Shown here: positions 45,991 through 49,865 of the stretch, piece by piece
How the letters are laid out: each line of letters starts with the position of its first letter
Position numbering within the stretch: position 1 is the stretch's first letter
Origin: Semisulcospira habei
Taxonomy: Eukaryota > Mollusca > Gastropoda > Semisulcospiridae
Assembly: GCA_036245525.1 (NCBI GenBank)
Contig: BTPG01000001.1
Coordinates: 175,583,017 to 175,647,016 of the forward strand
Reading direction: 5' to 3'
Length of the DNA stretch: 64,000 bases
Made by a program: the position numbers and the translations under genes
The notes under the pieces: model-generated
Seen by the model: the letters and a program-made list of their open reading frames with translations, nothing else
What the model was told of the DNA's origin: nothing
Databases searched by the model: none

Positions 45991-47099
45991 CACACGATCC
46001 AACTGCGAGACACATAGATCCCTATGAGCCCCCCGCAAATGCCGAGCTCATGAGGATCTATGTCTCTTGCTGACACCACTTTGAATCCATGATCTTGTGA
46101 CGACTGGGACTCTTCAGGGATGATTCACGAAGAGCGCAGAAACACAATCTGCGTCCAGTGATAAAGAAGGGGTAAATTGGTCCCTGTTTACCTTCACTTC
46201 TACAAGTCATGGGAGTACATCGCACTTTAACACCTTAACTGCCGGGCAAAGGCGCACGCTACTCAGCTGCAAGAGACATAAACGCTCATGAGCCCCTGCA
46301 GTTGTCAGCCCCACGCTCAGTGTACCTGTGTTCCATTGACATTGACTTCTTCACGCTCAGTGTACCTGTTTTCCATTGACATTGACTTCTTCACGCTCAG
46401 TGTACCTGTCTGTGTTCCATTGACTTCTTCACGCTCAGTGTACCTGTTTTCCATTGACATTGACTTCTTCACGCTCAGTGTACCTGTCTGTGTTCCATTG
46501 ACTTCTTCACGCTCAGTGTACCTGTGTTCCATTGACATTGACTTCTTCACGCTCAGTGTACCTGTTTTCCATTGACATTGACTTCTTCACGCTCAGTGTA
46601 CCTGTGTTCCATTGACATTGACTTCTTCACGCGAATGACGCGGGTCAGCCTGCGGTCGTTTCAAGACGCAGCATTTCGTGATCACTGGCAGCGGGAAGTT
46701 TAACTAAATTGCGGCCAAGGTACGAAATACCCACATTTTGAAATTATCCTCTAAGTCAGGAGACAGATCGACCATGATAGTTCAAGGGTGGTGGCAGAAT
46801 AGCTTGGCGCCCATAGGCGCCAAGCTATTCTGCCACCACCCTTGAACTATCATGGTCGAGCCATATCTTGCTGCGGTGTGTCGCTGGCAGAATGAGTTAA
46901 CAGTGGGGAACTTGCATATTCTCTGCGTGTGAGAACGAAGCCGCGAGCATGGCCTCAGACCGTCCGGTCCAAAATCACTGACAAGCAGGTAAATAACAGA
47001 AATCCTACTCACGTAATACTGACGACGTTGAAATCTCTCCGTTATCACACTCAGCACGTTCGGGCCGGTGATATCACTCAGAGCAGCTACGTCTTCCAT
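18481..47099 (-). CDS. Unconventional myosin with C-terminal MH2 (SMAD-like) domain, 24 coding exons
   Basis: Seen: 24 exons with GT-AG borders join in one frame into about 1015 residues. Exons (5' to 3'): 47013-47099, 45683-45748, 44710-44848, 43633-43724, 43137-43251, 42554-42695, 42054-42171, 41595-41733, 40967-41038, 40101-40239, 31241-31469, 29630-29803, 28850-28980, 28059-28113, 26958-27013, 26182-26331, 25162-25279, 23838-24086, 22848-23012, 21652-21809, 21208-21280, 20372-20530, 19886-20078, 18481-18509. Domains: myosin motor 1-690 with P-loop GRSGSGKT (93-100), relay region LNEVIFG, actin-side RCLRPN, converter ending VFLRYWH; IQ motif about 695-711; Arg/Gly-rich then acidic tail to 812; MH2 domain 830-1006. 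Family knowledge: myosin heads are actin-binding ATPases; MH2 domains mediate protein-protein contacts with phosphorylated receptors and SMAD partners. Inference: an actin-linked scaffold or adaptor rather than a fast motor. The myosin class is unassigned. The start ATG lies 5 nt inside an exon with an acceptor, so a 5' non-coding exon is probably upstream. Confidence 0.88.
18540..18640. repeat. (AATC)n and GGCA short tandem repeats
   Basis: AATCAATC units, then GGCAGGCAGGCAGGCA. Just upstream (intron side) of the last myosin exon. Confidence 0.85.
18829..18934. repeat. Palindrome with GTTGGCCC arms
   Basis: AGGTCTTCCAG...GGCCGCAGTTGGCCC and GGGCCAACTGT...GGCCTGTAGACCT; related to 52658-52746 and 63883-63990 in the centre. 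Confidence 0.7.
19029..19098. mobile_element. Family-5 hairpin
   Basis: GTGTCGGTAGCGATTTTAG ... CTAAAACCGCTGCCGACACC: palindrome of about 70 bp. No TTAA here. Confidence 0.75.
19632..19847. mobile_element. Family-3 TTAA hairpin MITE (reverse)
   Basis: TTAACCCTTTTAATTGTTGCC left, GGAAGGGGTTAA right. Hairpin CAAGAGGCACAGATCC ... GATCTGTGTCTCTTG; one base pair covaries. Ends 39 bp from exon 23. Confidence 0.85.
19886..20078 (-). CDS. Myosin-MH2 exon 23 (MH2 C-terminal half)
   Basis: Residues 943-1006 plus one base. [11 protein letters not shown] matches MH2 IFNNQEFAALL; the helix [12 protein letters not shown] matches [30 protein letters not shown] matches TPCWIELHLNGPLQWL. The L3 loop before it is short and differs from SMADs. 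Acceptor AACAG, donor GTGAGT. Confidence 0.88.
20372..20530 (-). CDS. Myosin-MH2 exon 22
   Basis: Residues 890-942. GVRL...[17 protein letters not shown] matches MH2 GVRLxxxxGEVxAECLSDxxIFVQS; then [13 protein letters not shown] matches VCKIPPGxxLK. Acceptor CATCAG, donor GTATGT. Confidence 0.92.
20633..20790. repeat. Family-7 palindromic element
   Basis: GTACTCCCCAGATAGACCC ... palindrome centred on GATGCTAAGCATC, arms about 55 bp with ATTTCCATTCAAATGAG. Not TTAA-bounded. Confidence 0.82.
20908..21033. mobile_element. Family-1 MITE that lost one hairpin arm
   Basis: Left arm (ATAATAGTTCAAGGGTGG, AATAGCTTGGCGCC) followed directly by the right internal block (TGAATTGTAATGCAGTCC). The right arm is deleted, so no hairpin can form. 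Intronic. Confidence 0.75.
21208..21280 (-). CDS. Myosin-MH2 exon 21
   Basis: Residues 865-889. [16 protein letters not shown]...RSFIQE matches the SMAD MH2 segment RFCLGxLxNxxRN...TRxxIG. Acceptor CCTCAG, donor GTGACC. Confidence 0.88.
21652..21809 (-). CDS. Myosin-MH2 exon 20 (MH2 N-terminal strands)
   Basis: Residues 813-864 plus two bases. From W830, [13 protein letters not shown]...VIVDGS parallels the SMAD MH2 opening W.xIxYxExxxxV...LTVDG. Acceptor TTGAAG, donor GTATTT. Confidence 0.88.
22090..22183 (+). repeat. L2-type retroelement 3' end
   Basis: GTACGGCGCCTAGAGC ... AAGTACAGGCGCC then AAAATATACATTATT and (ATT)n: a stem-loop plus short tandem tail typical of L2-like 3' ends. The preceding 21840-22090 may be its 3'UTR. 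Confidence 0.6.
22295..22483 (-). mobile_element. LINE 3' fragment, sibling of 61522-62122
   Basis: Closely similar to the right part of 61522-62122, including the CGRTC finger-coding stretch and the end near CGCGAAGTCAAGCC. It abuts a truncated family-2 MITE at 22484. Intronic in the myosin gene. Confidence 0.75.
22484..22612. mobile_element. Family-2 MITE, left-truncated
   Basis: Starts in the right hairpin arm (GGCGCCAAGCTAATCTGG) at the LINE fragment border and ends GGGGTTGAAAGAGTTAA. Intronic. Confidence 0.8.
22848..23012 (-). CDS. Myosin-MH2 exon 19 (linker tail)
   Basis: Residues 758-812. Low-complexity linker: Arg/Gly/Asn-rich ([17 protein letters not shown]), then an acidic, Ser-rich end ([18 protein letters not shown]). 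No domain recognised. The frame is kept from exon 18 (phase 0) to exon 20 (phase 0). Acceptor TACGCAG, donor GTGGGC. Confidence 0.72.
23084..23142. repeat. Family-8 small palindrome
   Basis: GCTCTGTGACTTTGGACC ... GTCCAAAATCACAGACC, with inner pair TTACGG/CCGTAA. Confidence 0.75.
23323..23524. mobile_element. Family-1 TTAA hairpin MITE
   Basis: Near-perfect copy of 1540-1753, TTAA at both ends, hairpin arms with the AATAGCTTGGCGCC core. Intronic. Confidence 0.9.
23563..23778. mobile_element. Family-3 TTAA hairpin MITE (reverse)
   Basis: TTAACCCCTTCCCTGCC left, GCAGTGAAGAAGTTAA right. Hairpin with AAGAGACATAGATCCTC arms. Sits 39 bp after a family-1 copy. Confidence 0.88.
23838..24086 (-). 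CDS. Myosin-MH2 exon 18 (lever arm, IQ motif)
   Basis: Residues 675-757. Begins [14 protein letters not shown], the end of the converter, then [15 protein letters not shown], an IQ-type light-chain or calmodulin site with the RGxxxRR core; position 1 is A, not I. The rest is a charged helix. Acceptor ATGCAG, donor GTGAGC. Confidence 0.9.
24569..24644. repeat. (CA)n then (CACT)n
   Basis: About 25 CA units followed by six CACT units. Confidence 0.93.
24998..25024. repeat. (TAA)n
   Basis: Nine TAA units after a (GTT)n-rich stretch. Confidence 0.85.
25162..25279 (-). CDS. Myosin-MH2 exon 17 (converter)
   Basis: Residues 635-674, converter region ending [12 protein letters not shown], which leads into the TKVFLK-type motif of the next exon. 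Acceptor CATCAG, donor GTAAGA. Confidence 0.83.
25386..25552. repeat. Family-7 palindromic element
   Basis: TGTTTGCGGGTGTACTC left and GTACACTTGTAAACAG right; centre GATATGCTAAGCATCTC, arms with GACCCACTCGAGGAGTA. Confidence 0.85.
25766..25886. repeat. (CA)n microsatellite
   Basis: About 120 bp of CA with CGCG interruptions. Confidence 0.94.
25974..26022. repeat. Family-8 small palindrome
   Basis: TGCTGGTCTGTGACTC ... AACTCACAACCAGCTG; degenerate. Confidence 0.6.
26182..26331 (-). CDS. Myosin-MH2 exon 16
   Basis: Residues 585-634 plus two bases. RCLRPNS is the RCIKPNS motif, followed by [18 protein letters not shown] (FDxxxVxxQLRxxGVLE) and [14 protein letters not shown] (GFPxRxxFxxF). Acceptor ACTAAAG, donor GTCAGT. 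Confidence 0.93.
26480..26639. mobile_element. Family-4-like hairpin MITE, degenerate left end
   Basis: Arms AAATAGTTCAAGGGTTGTGCC and complement, with TTAACTTGGCGCC at the tip side; right end CTGAAAGGGTTAA. Intronic. Confidence 0.72.
26958..27013 (-). CDS. Myosin-MH2 exon 15
   Basis: Residues 567-584 plus two bases. [17 protein letters not shown] matches the LxxLMxxLxxTxPHFV helix leading to the CIKPN loop. Acceptor TCTAG, donor GTTGGT. Confidence 0.88.
27092..27163. mobile_element. Family-3 hairpin remnant
   Basis: CAAGAGGCAAACATCG and the right arm GGCTCATGAGGATCTATACC only; ends absent. Confidence 0.55.
27309..27455. repeat. Family-7 palindromic element
   Basis: CCAGATAGACCAACTGAGG ... 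CCCGAGTGGGTCTATCTGG with centre GATGCTAAATATC. Intronic. Confidence 0.82.
27873..27992. mobile_element. Family-3 MITE, right half
   Basis: Begins in the right arm (ATATGTCTCTTGCTGG), ends GGCAAAGAAGGGGTTAA. Confidence 0.7.
28059..28113 (-). CDS. Myosin-MH2 exon 14
   Basis: Residues 548-566, loop-2 side: [19 protein letters not shown] 55-nt exon; both splice sites are good (TTTCAG, GTAATA) and it is needed to keep the frame. The loop is short and has no lysine cluster. Confidence 0.78.
28436..28516. mobile_element. Family-6 TTAA perfect palindrome
   Basis: TTAACTCATTCGAGACGTG ... CACGTCTCGAATGTGCTAA, 81 bp, near-perfect hairpin with tip CGGCTTCAAGCCG. Inside an intron. Confidence 0.88.
28664..28815. 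repeat. Family-7 palindromic element, centre shortened
   Basis: CCGTTTGCGGGAGTACTCC left; ACCCACTCGGCGAGTACGCC and CCCCGAGTGGATCCGTC arms. The central GATGCTAAGCATC is partly lost. Confidence 0.75.
28850..28980 (-). CDS. Myosin-MH2 exon 13
   Basis: Residues 505-547 plus two bases. [20 protein letters not shown] is a near-canonical match to VxYxxxGFLEKNRDxLxxDL. Acceptor CTGCAG, donor GTGAGC. Confidence 0.93.
29225..29280. repeat. (TTG)n
   Basis: About 18 units with one GCT interruption; a (GGT)n tract follows at 29389-29412. Confidence 0.9.
29630..29803 (-). CDS. Myosin-MH2 exon 12
   Basis: Residues 447-504. [13 protein letters not shown] matches KPxGLLSLLDEEC, and [11 protein letters not shown] matches the FxIxHYAGxV strand. 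Acceptor TTCAAAG (weak polypyrimidine), donor GTGCAT. Confidence 0.87.
29993..30204. mobile_element. Family-1 TTAA hairpin MITE
   Basis: TTAA at the left, CTAA at the right. Hairpin arms have AAAAGCTTGGCGCC on both sides, so a compensating change is present in both arms. Intronic. Confidence 0.85.
30217..30262. repeat. 16-bp triplication
   Basis: GGATCCGGTGAGCAT repeated three times in a row. Confidence 0.85.
30433..31195 (-). mobile_element. 5'-truncated L2/CR1-like LINE in a myosin intron
   Basis: The minus frame 31191-30484 has [29 protein letters not shown] and [11 protein letters not shown], closely related to the copy at 16862-17764. The 3' end GGCGCTATACAAATTACC plus (TTA)n is an L2-type tail. 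It starts about 45 bp inside the intron after exon 11 and does not touch the exon. Confidence 0.88.
31241..31469 (-). CDS. Myosin-MH2 exon 11 (switch II, relay)
   Basis: Residues 370-446. The segment starting VIEASAHE aligns without gaps for more than 35 residues to myosin VLDIYGFE...NxxFEQLCINxANExLQ. The switch II motif DIxGFE is EASAHE, so the invariant glycine is A385, while the final glutamate (E387) is kept. Acceptor TTGCAG, donor GTACTG. Confidence 0.88.
31506..31715. mobile_element. Family-3 TTAA hairpin MITE
   Basis: TTAACCCCTTCGCTGCCGAG left; hairpin AAGAGGCATAAATCC ... GGATTTATGTCTCTTGC; right end mutated (GAGGGGTGTAAC). 37 bp upstream of exon 11. Confidence 0.85.
32026..32174. 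repeat. Palindrome of about 149 bp in the 8.6-kb intron
   Basis: GCAGGGGTTTGCT...CTTGTAGACCTAAGGGAGG and CCTCCCGAAGGCCTACAAGG...AGCAAACCCCTGC; inner arms AAAGGAACCATTATAACC / GTACAATGGTTCCTTT. Confidence 0.88.
32691..32873. repeat. Inverted repeat, 41-bp arms, 100-bp loop
   Basis: CACAAACCAAGAGGAATCAC...GACAGACAAAC (32691-32731) and its perfect complement at 32832-32872. The loop shows nothing recognisable. Confidence 0.9.
33309..33522. mobile_element. Family-1 hairpin MITE, degenerate ends
   Basis: The hairpin core and the right-hand internal block (CTGAATTGTAATGCAGTCC) are present; terminal TTAA is not clean. Intronic. Confidence 0.75.
33541..33846 (+). repeat. SINE-like interspersed repeat, copy 2
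   Basis: Same order of blocks as 15763-16075: (TAA)n, TTATACAGGCGCTTT, CGGCTCAAAGCGCCGCG, GATCGCTTGTATTTGAAAT, GGAGTACCCGG. Intronic. Confidence 0.7.
33850..34749. other. Unique intronic sequence, left flank of foldback
   Basis: No palindrome or long ORF; GT-rich on the plus strand. Nothing recognised. Confidence 0.5.
34750..35832 (+). repeat. Left arm of 1.1-kb inverted repeat (foldback)
   Basis: Near-identical to the reverse complement of 38212-39285. It starts in CTAGGAAGGTCTACCGTGCAC, then poly-C, then GTACTCAATAAGATGGG, and ends near CATCAATTTAATTGTAA. No long intact ORF. Confidence 0.9.
35833..38211 (-). mobile_element. Foldback interior with decayed LINE reverse transcriptase
   Basis: Minus strand 38154-36617 has broken pieces of an [15 protein letters not shown] with HADDFAVW (YADD equivalent), [31 protein letters not shown], and the C-terminal [17 protein letters not shown] (usual xxLxRxxQxxIFRLRTGH). 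Many frameshifts. 35900-36330 shows no recognised coding. Either the LINE was captured by a foldback transposon, or the arms arose by inverted duplication around it. Confidence 0.65.
38212..39285 (-). repeat. Right arm of 1.1-kb inverted repeat (foldback)
   Basis: Reverse complement of 34750-35832 with scattered substitutions, including matching poly-C/poly-G tracts at the outer ends. Arm divergence is low, a few percent by eye. Confidence 0.9.
39490..39760 (-). repeat. tRNA-derived SINE
   Basis: On the minus strand GTGGCGCAGTGGTAAAGGCG (A-box type) followed about 30 nt later by GCGAGGTTCGATACCGGG (B-box), then a body with a poly-G tract and TTTCTCCGGGTGTAACGC. Not a functional tRNA gene, since there is no acceptor stem. 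Intronic. Confidence 0.75.
39786..39832. repeat. (GGTAT)n
   Basis: Nine perfect pentanucleotide units. Confidence 0.94.
40101..40239 (-). CDS. Myosin-MH2 exon 10
   Basis: Residues 324-369 plus two bases. [24 protein letters not shown] matches the ARDALAKALYxRLFxWLVxxIN helix. Acceptor GGCAG, donor GTAAGA. The intron that follows is 8.6 kb and holds the foldback element. Confidence 0.9.
40296..40509. mobile_element. Family-1 TTAA hairpin MITE
   Basis: TTAACTCATTCTACCCC at the left; the right end GGGGTAGAATGAATGAA has a mutated TTAA. Perfect hairpin around GGCGCC. Lies just upstream of exon 10 in the intron. Confidence 0.88.
40967..41038 (-). CDS. Myosin-MH2 exon 9
   Basis: Residues 300-323 plus one base. 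[20 protein letters not shown] matches the AxLLGVxxxxLxxALTxRT block. Acceptor CCTAG, donor GTCAGT. Confidence 0.88.
41304..41518. mobile_element. Family-3 TTAA hairpin MITE, best-preserved copy
   Basis: TTAATCCGTTCACTGCAGAG left, GGCAGTGAAGGGGTTGA right. Perfect hairpin tip AGCCCCCGC-AACT-GCGGGGGCT. Intronic. Confidence 0.9.
41595..41733 (-). CDS. Myosin-MH2 exon 8
   Basis: Residues 254-299 plus one base. Contains [12 protein letters not shown], nearly the invariant myosin motif [10 protein letters not shown]. Acceptor TCTGCAG, donor GTTACT. Confidence 0.93.
41897..41972. repeat. (CA)n with CAAT interruptions
   Basis: CA units broken twice by ATCACACACA. Confidence 0.93.
42054..42171 (-). 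CDS. Myosin-MH2 exon 7
   Basis: Residues 214-253, upper-50K region. [21 protein letters not shown] has the register of the usual DDxxxFxxxxxAM segment. Acceptor GTTCAG, donor GTAGTG. Confidence 0.85.
42357..42475. mobile_element. Family-3 MITE, partial
   Basis: TTTGACCCTTTCACTGCCGG left end and AAGAGGCGTGGATCCTC; right half missing. Confidence 0.6.
42554..42695 (-). CDS. Myosin-MH2 exon 6
   Basis: Residues 167-213 plus two bases. [20 protein letters not shown] matches the conserved SRVxxQxxGERNFHIFYQLL block of myosin heads. Acceptor GGCAG, donor GTAGGA. Confidence 0.92.
42711..42786. repeat. Family-8 small palindrome
   Basis: TGTGTGCTAGTCTGTGATT ... AAATCAGCACACATACG arms around a 35-bp centre. 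Confidence 0.7.
43137..43251 (-). CDS. Myosin-MH2 exon 5 (switch I region)
   Basis: Residues 129-166 plus one base. The switch I stretch normally NDNSSRFGK reads SPLSTRCIL here: S147, T148 and R149 match S-S-R, but the asparagines are lost. The following DGQLASG matches the TGKLASA strand. Acceptor CTGCAG, donor GTACAG. Confidence 0.85.
43426..43622. mobile_element. Family-3 TTAA hairpin MITE
   Basis: TTAACCCCTTCTCTCTGAG left, GGCAGGAAAGGGGTTAA right. Hairpin with GATCCTCATGAACC arms. Ends 11 bp from the exon 4 donor side, which it does not disturb. Confidence 0.85.
43633..43724 (-). CDS. Myosin-MH2 exon 4 (P-loop end)
   Basis: Completes G98-K99-T100 of the P-loop, so the phosphate-binding lysine and threonine are kept, then [14 protein letters not shown] (usual AKxxxQYLA helix). 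Residues 98-128. Acceptor ATTTAG, donor GTAGGT. Confidence 0.9.
44222..44435. mobile_element. Family-2 TTAA hairpin MITE
   Basis: Left TCAACCCATTCAGCCC, right GGGCTGAATGAGTTAA. Full hairpin around GGCGCC. Intronic, between exons 3 and 4. Confidence 0.88.
44561..44640. mobile_element. Family-3-type hairpin with a different arm base
   Basis: ACGCAAATGCATG at the base of both arms replaces the usual CAAGAGG; upper stem TAGATCCTCATGAGCCCC is family 3. Intronic. Confidence 0.7.
44710..44848 (-). CDS. Myosin-MH2 exon 3 (P-loop)
   Basis: Residues 52-97 plus one base. Holds the helix [14 protein letters not shown] and the start of the P-loop, GRSGS; its last glycine codon is split across the intron. 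Acceptor CCACAG, donor GTGATG. Canonical GESGAG reads GRSGSG here. Confidence 0.92.
44895..44955. repeat. (TAA)n
   Basis: About 20 units, then (CAT)n; followed by an L2-type AGCATTTATAGCG tail piece. Confidence 0.93.
45098..45347. mobile_element. Family-2 MITE with internal partial duplication
   Basis: TTAACCTATTTAGCCCCGACGCC at the start, then the same opening again at about 45194 (TTAATCTATTTAGCCCCG). Left arm complete in the first copy, short in the second, and one right arm. Intronic. Confidence 0.8.
45472..45516. repeat. (TTTA)n
   Basis: About ten tetranucleotide units. Confidence 0.9.
45683..45748 (-). CDS. Myosin-MH2 exon 2
   Basis: Residues 30-51, [12 protein letters not shown], the counterpart of the myosin signature YTYIGDVLVAVNP. 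Acceptor GTTGCAG, donor GTAAAC; phase 0 on both sides. Confidence 0.9.
45855..45988. repeat. (GT)n with GTGC variants
   Basis: GTGCGT-rich start then pure GT; it abuts a family-3 MITE. Confidence 0.94.
45990..46175. mobile_element. Family-3 MITE with left end replaced by a microsatellite
   Basis: Starts at a (GT)n border with ATCCAACTGCGAGACAC, hairpin, then AACACAATCTGCGTCCAGTG and AAAGAAGGGGTAA. Confidence 0.75.
46227..46630. mobile_element. Family-3 MITE fragment followed by a minisatellite
   Basis: TTAACACCTTAACTGCCGGG, left arm CAAGAGACATAAACGCTC up to CCCCTGCAGTTGTC, then tandem units (see 46313-46630). No right arm remains. Confidence 0.7.
46313..46630 (+). repeat. Minisatellite, about 33-41-bp units
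   Basis: Eight units of TTCACGCTCAGTGTACCTGT followed by GTTCCATTGACATTGAC or shorter or longer variants (TTTTCC, CTGTGTTCC). Long and short units alternate at first. Starts precisely inside a broken MITE hairpin. Confidence 0.92.
46699..46900. mobile_element. Family-1 TTAA hairpin MITE (reverse orientation)
   Basis: TTAA at 46699-46702 and 46897-46900; the internal blocks are the reverse complement of the copy at 1540. Hairpin arms carry GGTGGCAGAATAGC. In intron 1, about 110 bp from exon 1. Confidence 0.85.
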
Positions 47100-47104
47100 T
47101 GTGT
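47013..47104 (-). CDS. Myosin-MH2 exon 1 (start codon, motor N-terminus)
   Basis: Acceptor TTGCCAG precedes ACACA and then ATG at 47099-47097; donor GTGAGT. Encodes residues 1-29 ([12 protein letters not shown]...ERFQRRQYY), which match the usual opening of myosin heads lacking an SH3-like barrel. The acceptor implies an upstream 5'UTR exon, or an upstream coding exon that I did not find. Confidence 0.85.
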
Positions 47105-47547
47105 CTGGCAAATATCACACTGCTAATAGTTCACCAGTTCATTCCGTCTATTGCAGTCTATATCTGCAGCTCCAAAGGTTTCATCAGTTCTGTCTGCTGT
47201 TCACTGCATCATGTAGTCAAGCCGGCATACAATCTGGGTCACAACCTCATTTGTTGCCGAAGGCTGACCTGAAATTAAAGCTGGAAGAGAAAATAACGAA
47301 TAGCAACTAATATTGAATCATGCTATGCATTTTATTACCAGGCATACCTTTCGCTTGACGTGTCACTGATGATTCATGTGGCTGGAGGTACTGATTACAA
47401 AAGAAGTATTTGGTTTGATTGAAGTGTAACAAGACCCCGACACATATGATTGTGCACAAATGCACATTTCAAATGCTATACAGACAGCCCCCGTTCCTGC
47501 CACATCATCACGCACACAAACGCAGTTTTTGACATACTTTCATAGTA

Positions 47548-47735
47548 TTAACCTGTTCACTGCAGAGAAAAAATGAACACCATCCAACTGCAAGAGGTAT
47601 AGATCCTCATGAGCCTCGGCAGTTGCTCAGGAGGATCTATACCTCTTGCTGAAATCCCTTTGTATCCACTTTCCTTGGATGGCTGGGGATCTTGCACGTT
47701 GAACTTGCTATTTCCAGTGGCAATGAAGGGGTTAA
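47548..47735. mobile_element. Family-3 TTAA hairpin MITE
   Basis: TTAACCTGTTCACTGCAGAG left, GGCAATGAAGGGGTTAA right. Hairpin AAGAGGTATAGATCC ... GGATCTATACCTCTT with a T/A pair covarying in both arms. Confidence 0.88.
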
Positions 47736-47828
47736 CAGTCTGTCATTACAGTAATACGAAAATGTGTACACCTGCTGTCGACCGTGACTTCTGTACGTGT
47801 GGGCAGCGTCGTCAAGGATCAAGACACT

Positions 47829-47837
47829 CTGTGTGTG

Positions 47838-47892
<55 letters not shown>

Positions 47893-47930
47893 TGCGTGCG
47901 TGTGTGTGCGTGCATGTGCGTGCGTGCGTG

Positions 47931-47962
<32 letters not shown>

Positions 47963-47992
47963 TGCATGTGCGTGCGTGCGTGCATGTGTGTG

Positions 47993-48037
<45 letters not shown>
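47829..48037. repeat. (GT)n/(GTGC)n complex microsatellite
   Basis: More than 200 bp of alternating purine-pyrimidine GT and GC dinucleotides. Confidence 0.95.
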
Positions 48038-48038
<1 letters not shown>

Positions 48039-48276
48039 GATTCAGGCACATTTTAAGCATCTGTCGCCTTTTAACGTCAATACAAAATGAAGACATGCCT
48101 TTTTAGAAGGTATTTAGCGACAACCAGTGGTTGACTACGGGTGTGGAGTTTCATGACGACTGAATTTGTACATTTTGCTCTTGGGTGTCATTCGCTGAAT
48201 ACACGCCTTAATCTTGCAAAACTCTGAACCCTCCTTTAAATGTCAACAGCCTATAATCGTATACTGTAATTGCTCT

Positions 48277-48491
48277 TTAACACACTCTGCTCCAGGACCG
48301 AAATCCGCAAATGATTTGAAGTTGCCCCCTGAAGAGTGTATTACACTTCTGGAAACAGATCGAGCGTGATAGTTCAAGGGTTGTGCCAGAATAGCTTGGC
48401 GCCTATGGGCGCCAAGCTATTCTGGCACAACCCTTGAACTACCACGCTCAGTCCATGTCTTGCCGCGGCGTGTCGGAGTTGAATGAGTTAA
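48277..48491. mobile_element. Family-1 TTAA hairpin MITE (reverse orientation)
   Basis: TTAA at both ends. The palindrome arms contain GGTTGTGCCAGAATAGC, a covarying variant present in both arms. Confidence 0.88.
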
Positions 48492-48679
48492 CACAGCAAC
48501 ACGAATGACTCTGGGTGTGTCATTAAATTATCAAGTCATGATTCGTCGCAATGGTCGCAATCTGCGAATTGCTCTAGCCGATAACCTCAGTGTCATTCGT
48601 GTCGCAGTTTACCAAGCCCCTTGTGCATGAAGCCATCACAACCACAATGCGTCCAATGCACCAAGAGCAGTGGGGGAAG

Positions 48680-48755
48680 TAACCCTTTGAGTGTCGGTAG
48701 CGATTCCTGCTGGAATCACCTCGACCAAAATCGCTACCGACACCCAAAGGGTTAA
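48680..48755. mobile_element. Family-5 TTAA hairpin MITE
   Basis: TAACCCTTTGAGTGTCGG ... ACACCCAAAGGGTTAA. The whole element is one palindrome. Confidence 0.85.
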
Positions 48756-48769
48756 CAATTAAACGTGCC

Positions 48770-48983
48770 TTAACTCATTCAGCCCGGCGCATGTATTTTC
48801 CAAATTTTGGAGGTGTCATCGAACGAATATGCACCTGTTGCAGGAGATGGATCGACCATGATAATTCAAGGGTAGTGCCAGATTAGCTTGGCGCCGACAG
48901 GCGCTAAGCTAATCTGGCACTACCTTTGAATTATCATGGTCGCCCCATCTCCTGCTGTAGTGCGTCAGGGCTGAATGGGTTAA
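48770..48983. mobile_element. Family-2 TTAA hairpin MITE
   Basis: TTAACTCATTCAGCCCGGC left, GGGCTGAATGGGTTAA right, almost perfect hairpin arms. Another MITE copy follows within about 50 bp. Confidence 0.9.
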
Positions 48984-49035
48984 TCAAATTGAATTTATCA
49001 GACACGGGCGTCCTATCTCATGCAGTCTGTTACAG

Positions 49036-49203
49036 ATTAGCCCATAAGGCCGCATTTTCAAATTTTGGTGGTGACTACGTACCAGTTACAGGAGATGGAT
49101 CGACCATGATAATTCAAGGGTAGTGCCATATACCATCTGGTGCTACCCTTGAATTATCATGGTCTATCCATCTTGTGTTGTGTGTCGGGGCTAATTGTGT
49201 GAA
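49036..49203. mobile_element. Family-2 MITE with shortened hairpin
   Basis: Internal block GTACCAGTTACAGGAGATGG and both outer arm halves are present; the tip is replaced by ATACCATCTGG. Confidence 0.75.
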
Positions 49204-49408
49204 ACGAGTGAGACTTTCAAATTACTGCTCAAGCCTATACTCCAGAATCCCCCGAACAGCATCATGTAACAAAATCCGCAACTCAAATCGGGACTCAGGG
49301 AGGTGCCCAGTATGCATGTTGCAGTTGGGAAGCGTATAACCGTGTATCTTTACTGTGTCCCGGCAGTCATACAGTGATTTCCTCTCCGGAAGAGGAGATC
49401 TGTGGTGT

Positions 49409-49575
49409 TTAACCCTTTTAACCTCAACGCCCTGCAGCACTGAGGAGATAGATTGATCATATGATAATTCAAGGATAGTGCCAGATGAGTATGGCGCATT
49501 CAGGCGCCAAGCTCATCTGGCACTACCCTTGAGTTATCATGGTCGAGCCGTCTCCTACATCTGGTACAAACACTG
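49409..49575. mobile_element. Family-2-like hairpin MITE
   Basis: TTAACC opening with CTCAACGCCCTGCAGCAC, hairpin arms GATAATTCAAGGATAGTGCC and complement; the right end is lost. Confidence 0.72.
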
Positions 49576-49661
49576 AGCGGACACAGGGAAACAGTCGTCA
49601 ATTTGATGTGTGATCTCAGTGATAACGGCCTCCCAACGCCCCGCCCCTGATTGCTGCATTA

Positions 49662-49666
<5 letters not shown>

Positions 49667-49754
<88 letters not shown>
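49667..49754. repeat. (CT)n microsatellite
   Basis: About 44 perfect units. Confidence 0.96.
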
Positions 49755-49756
<2 letters not shown>

Positions 49757-49865
49757 ACGCACACATTAAAAGCCACTGTGACTATGCGTCATCTTTGTGG
49801 GACGAATGCAGTGAACTTCATTAAAAAAAAAAAAAAAAAACTCGCTGTATCGTCGTTCAGTTAAG

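Noticed and set aside
49205..49440. Host exon on the minus strand (ORF with YDCRDTVKIHGY)
   Set aside because: No convincing splice sites, no family match, and it overlaps MITE edges.
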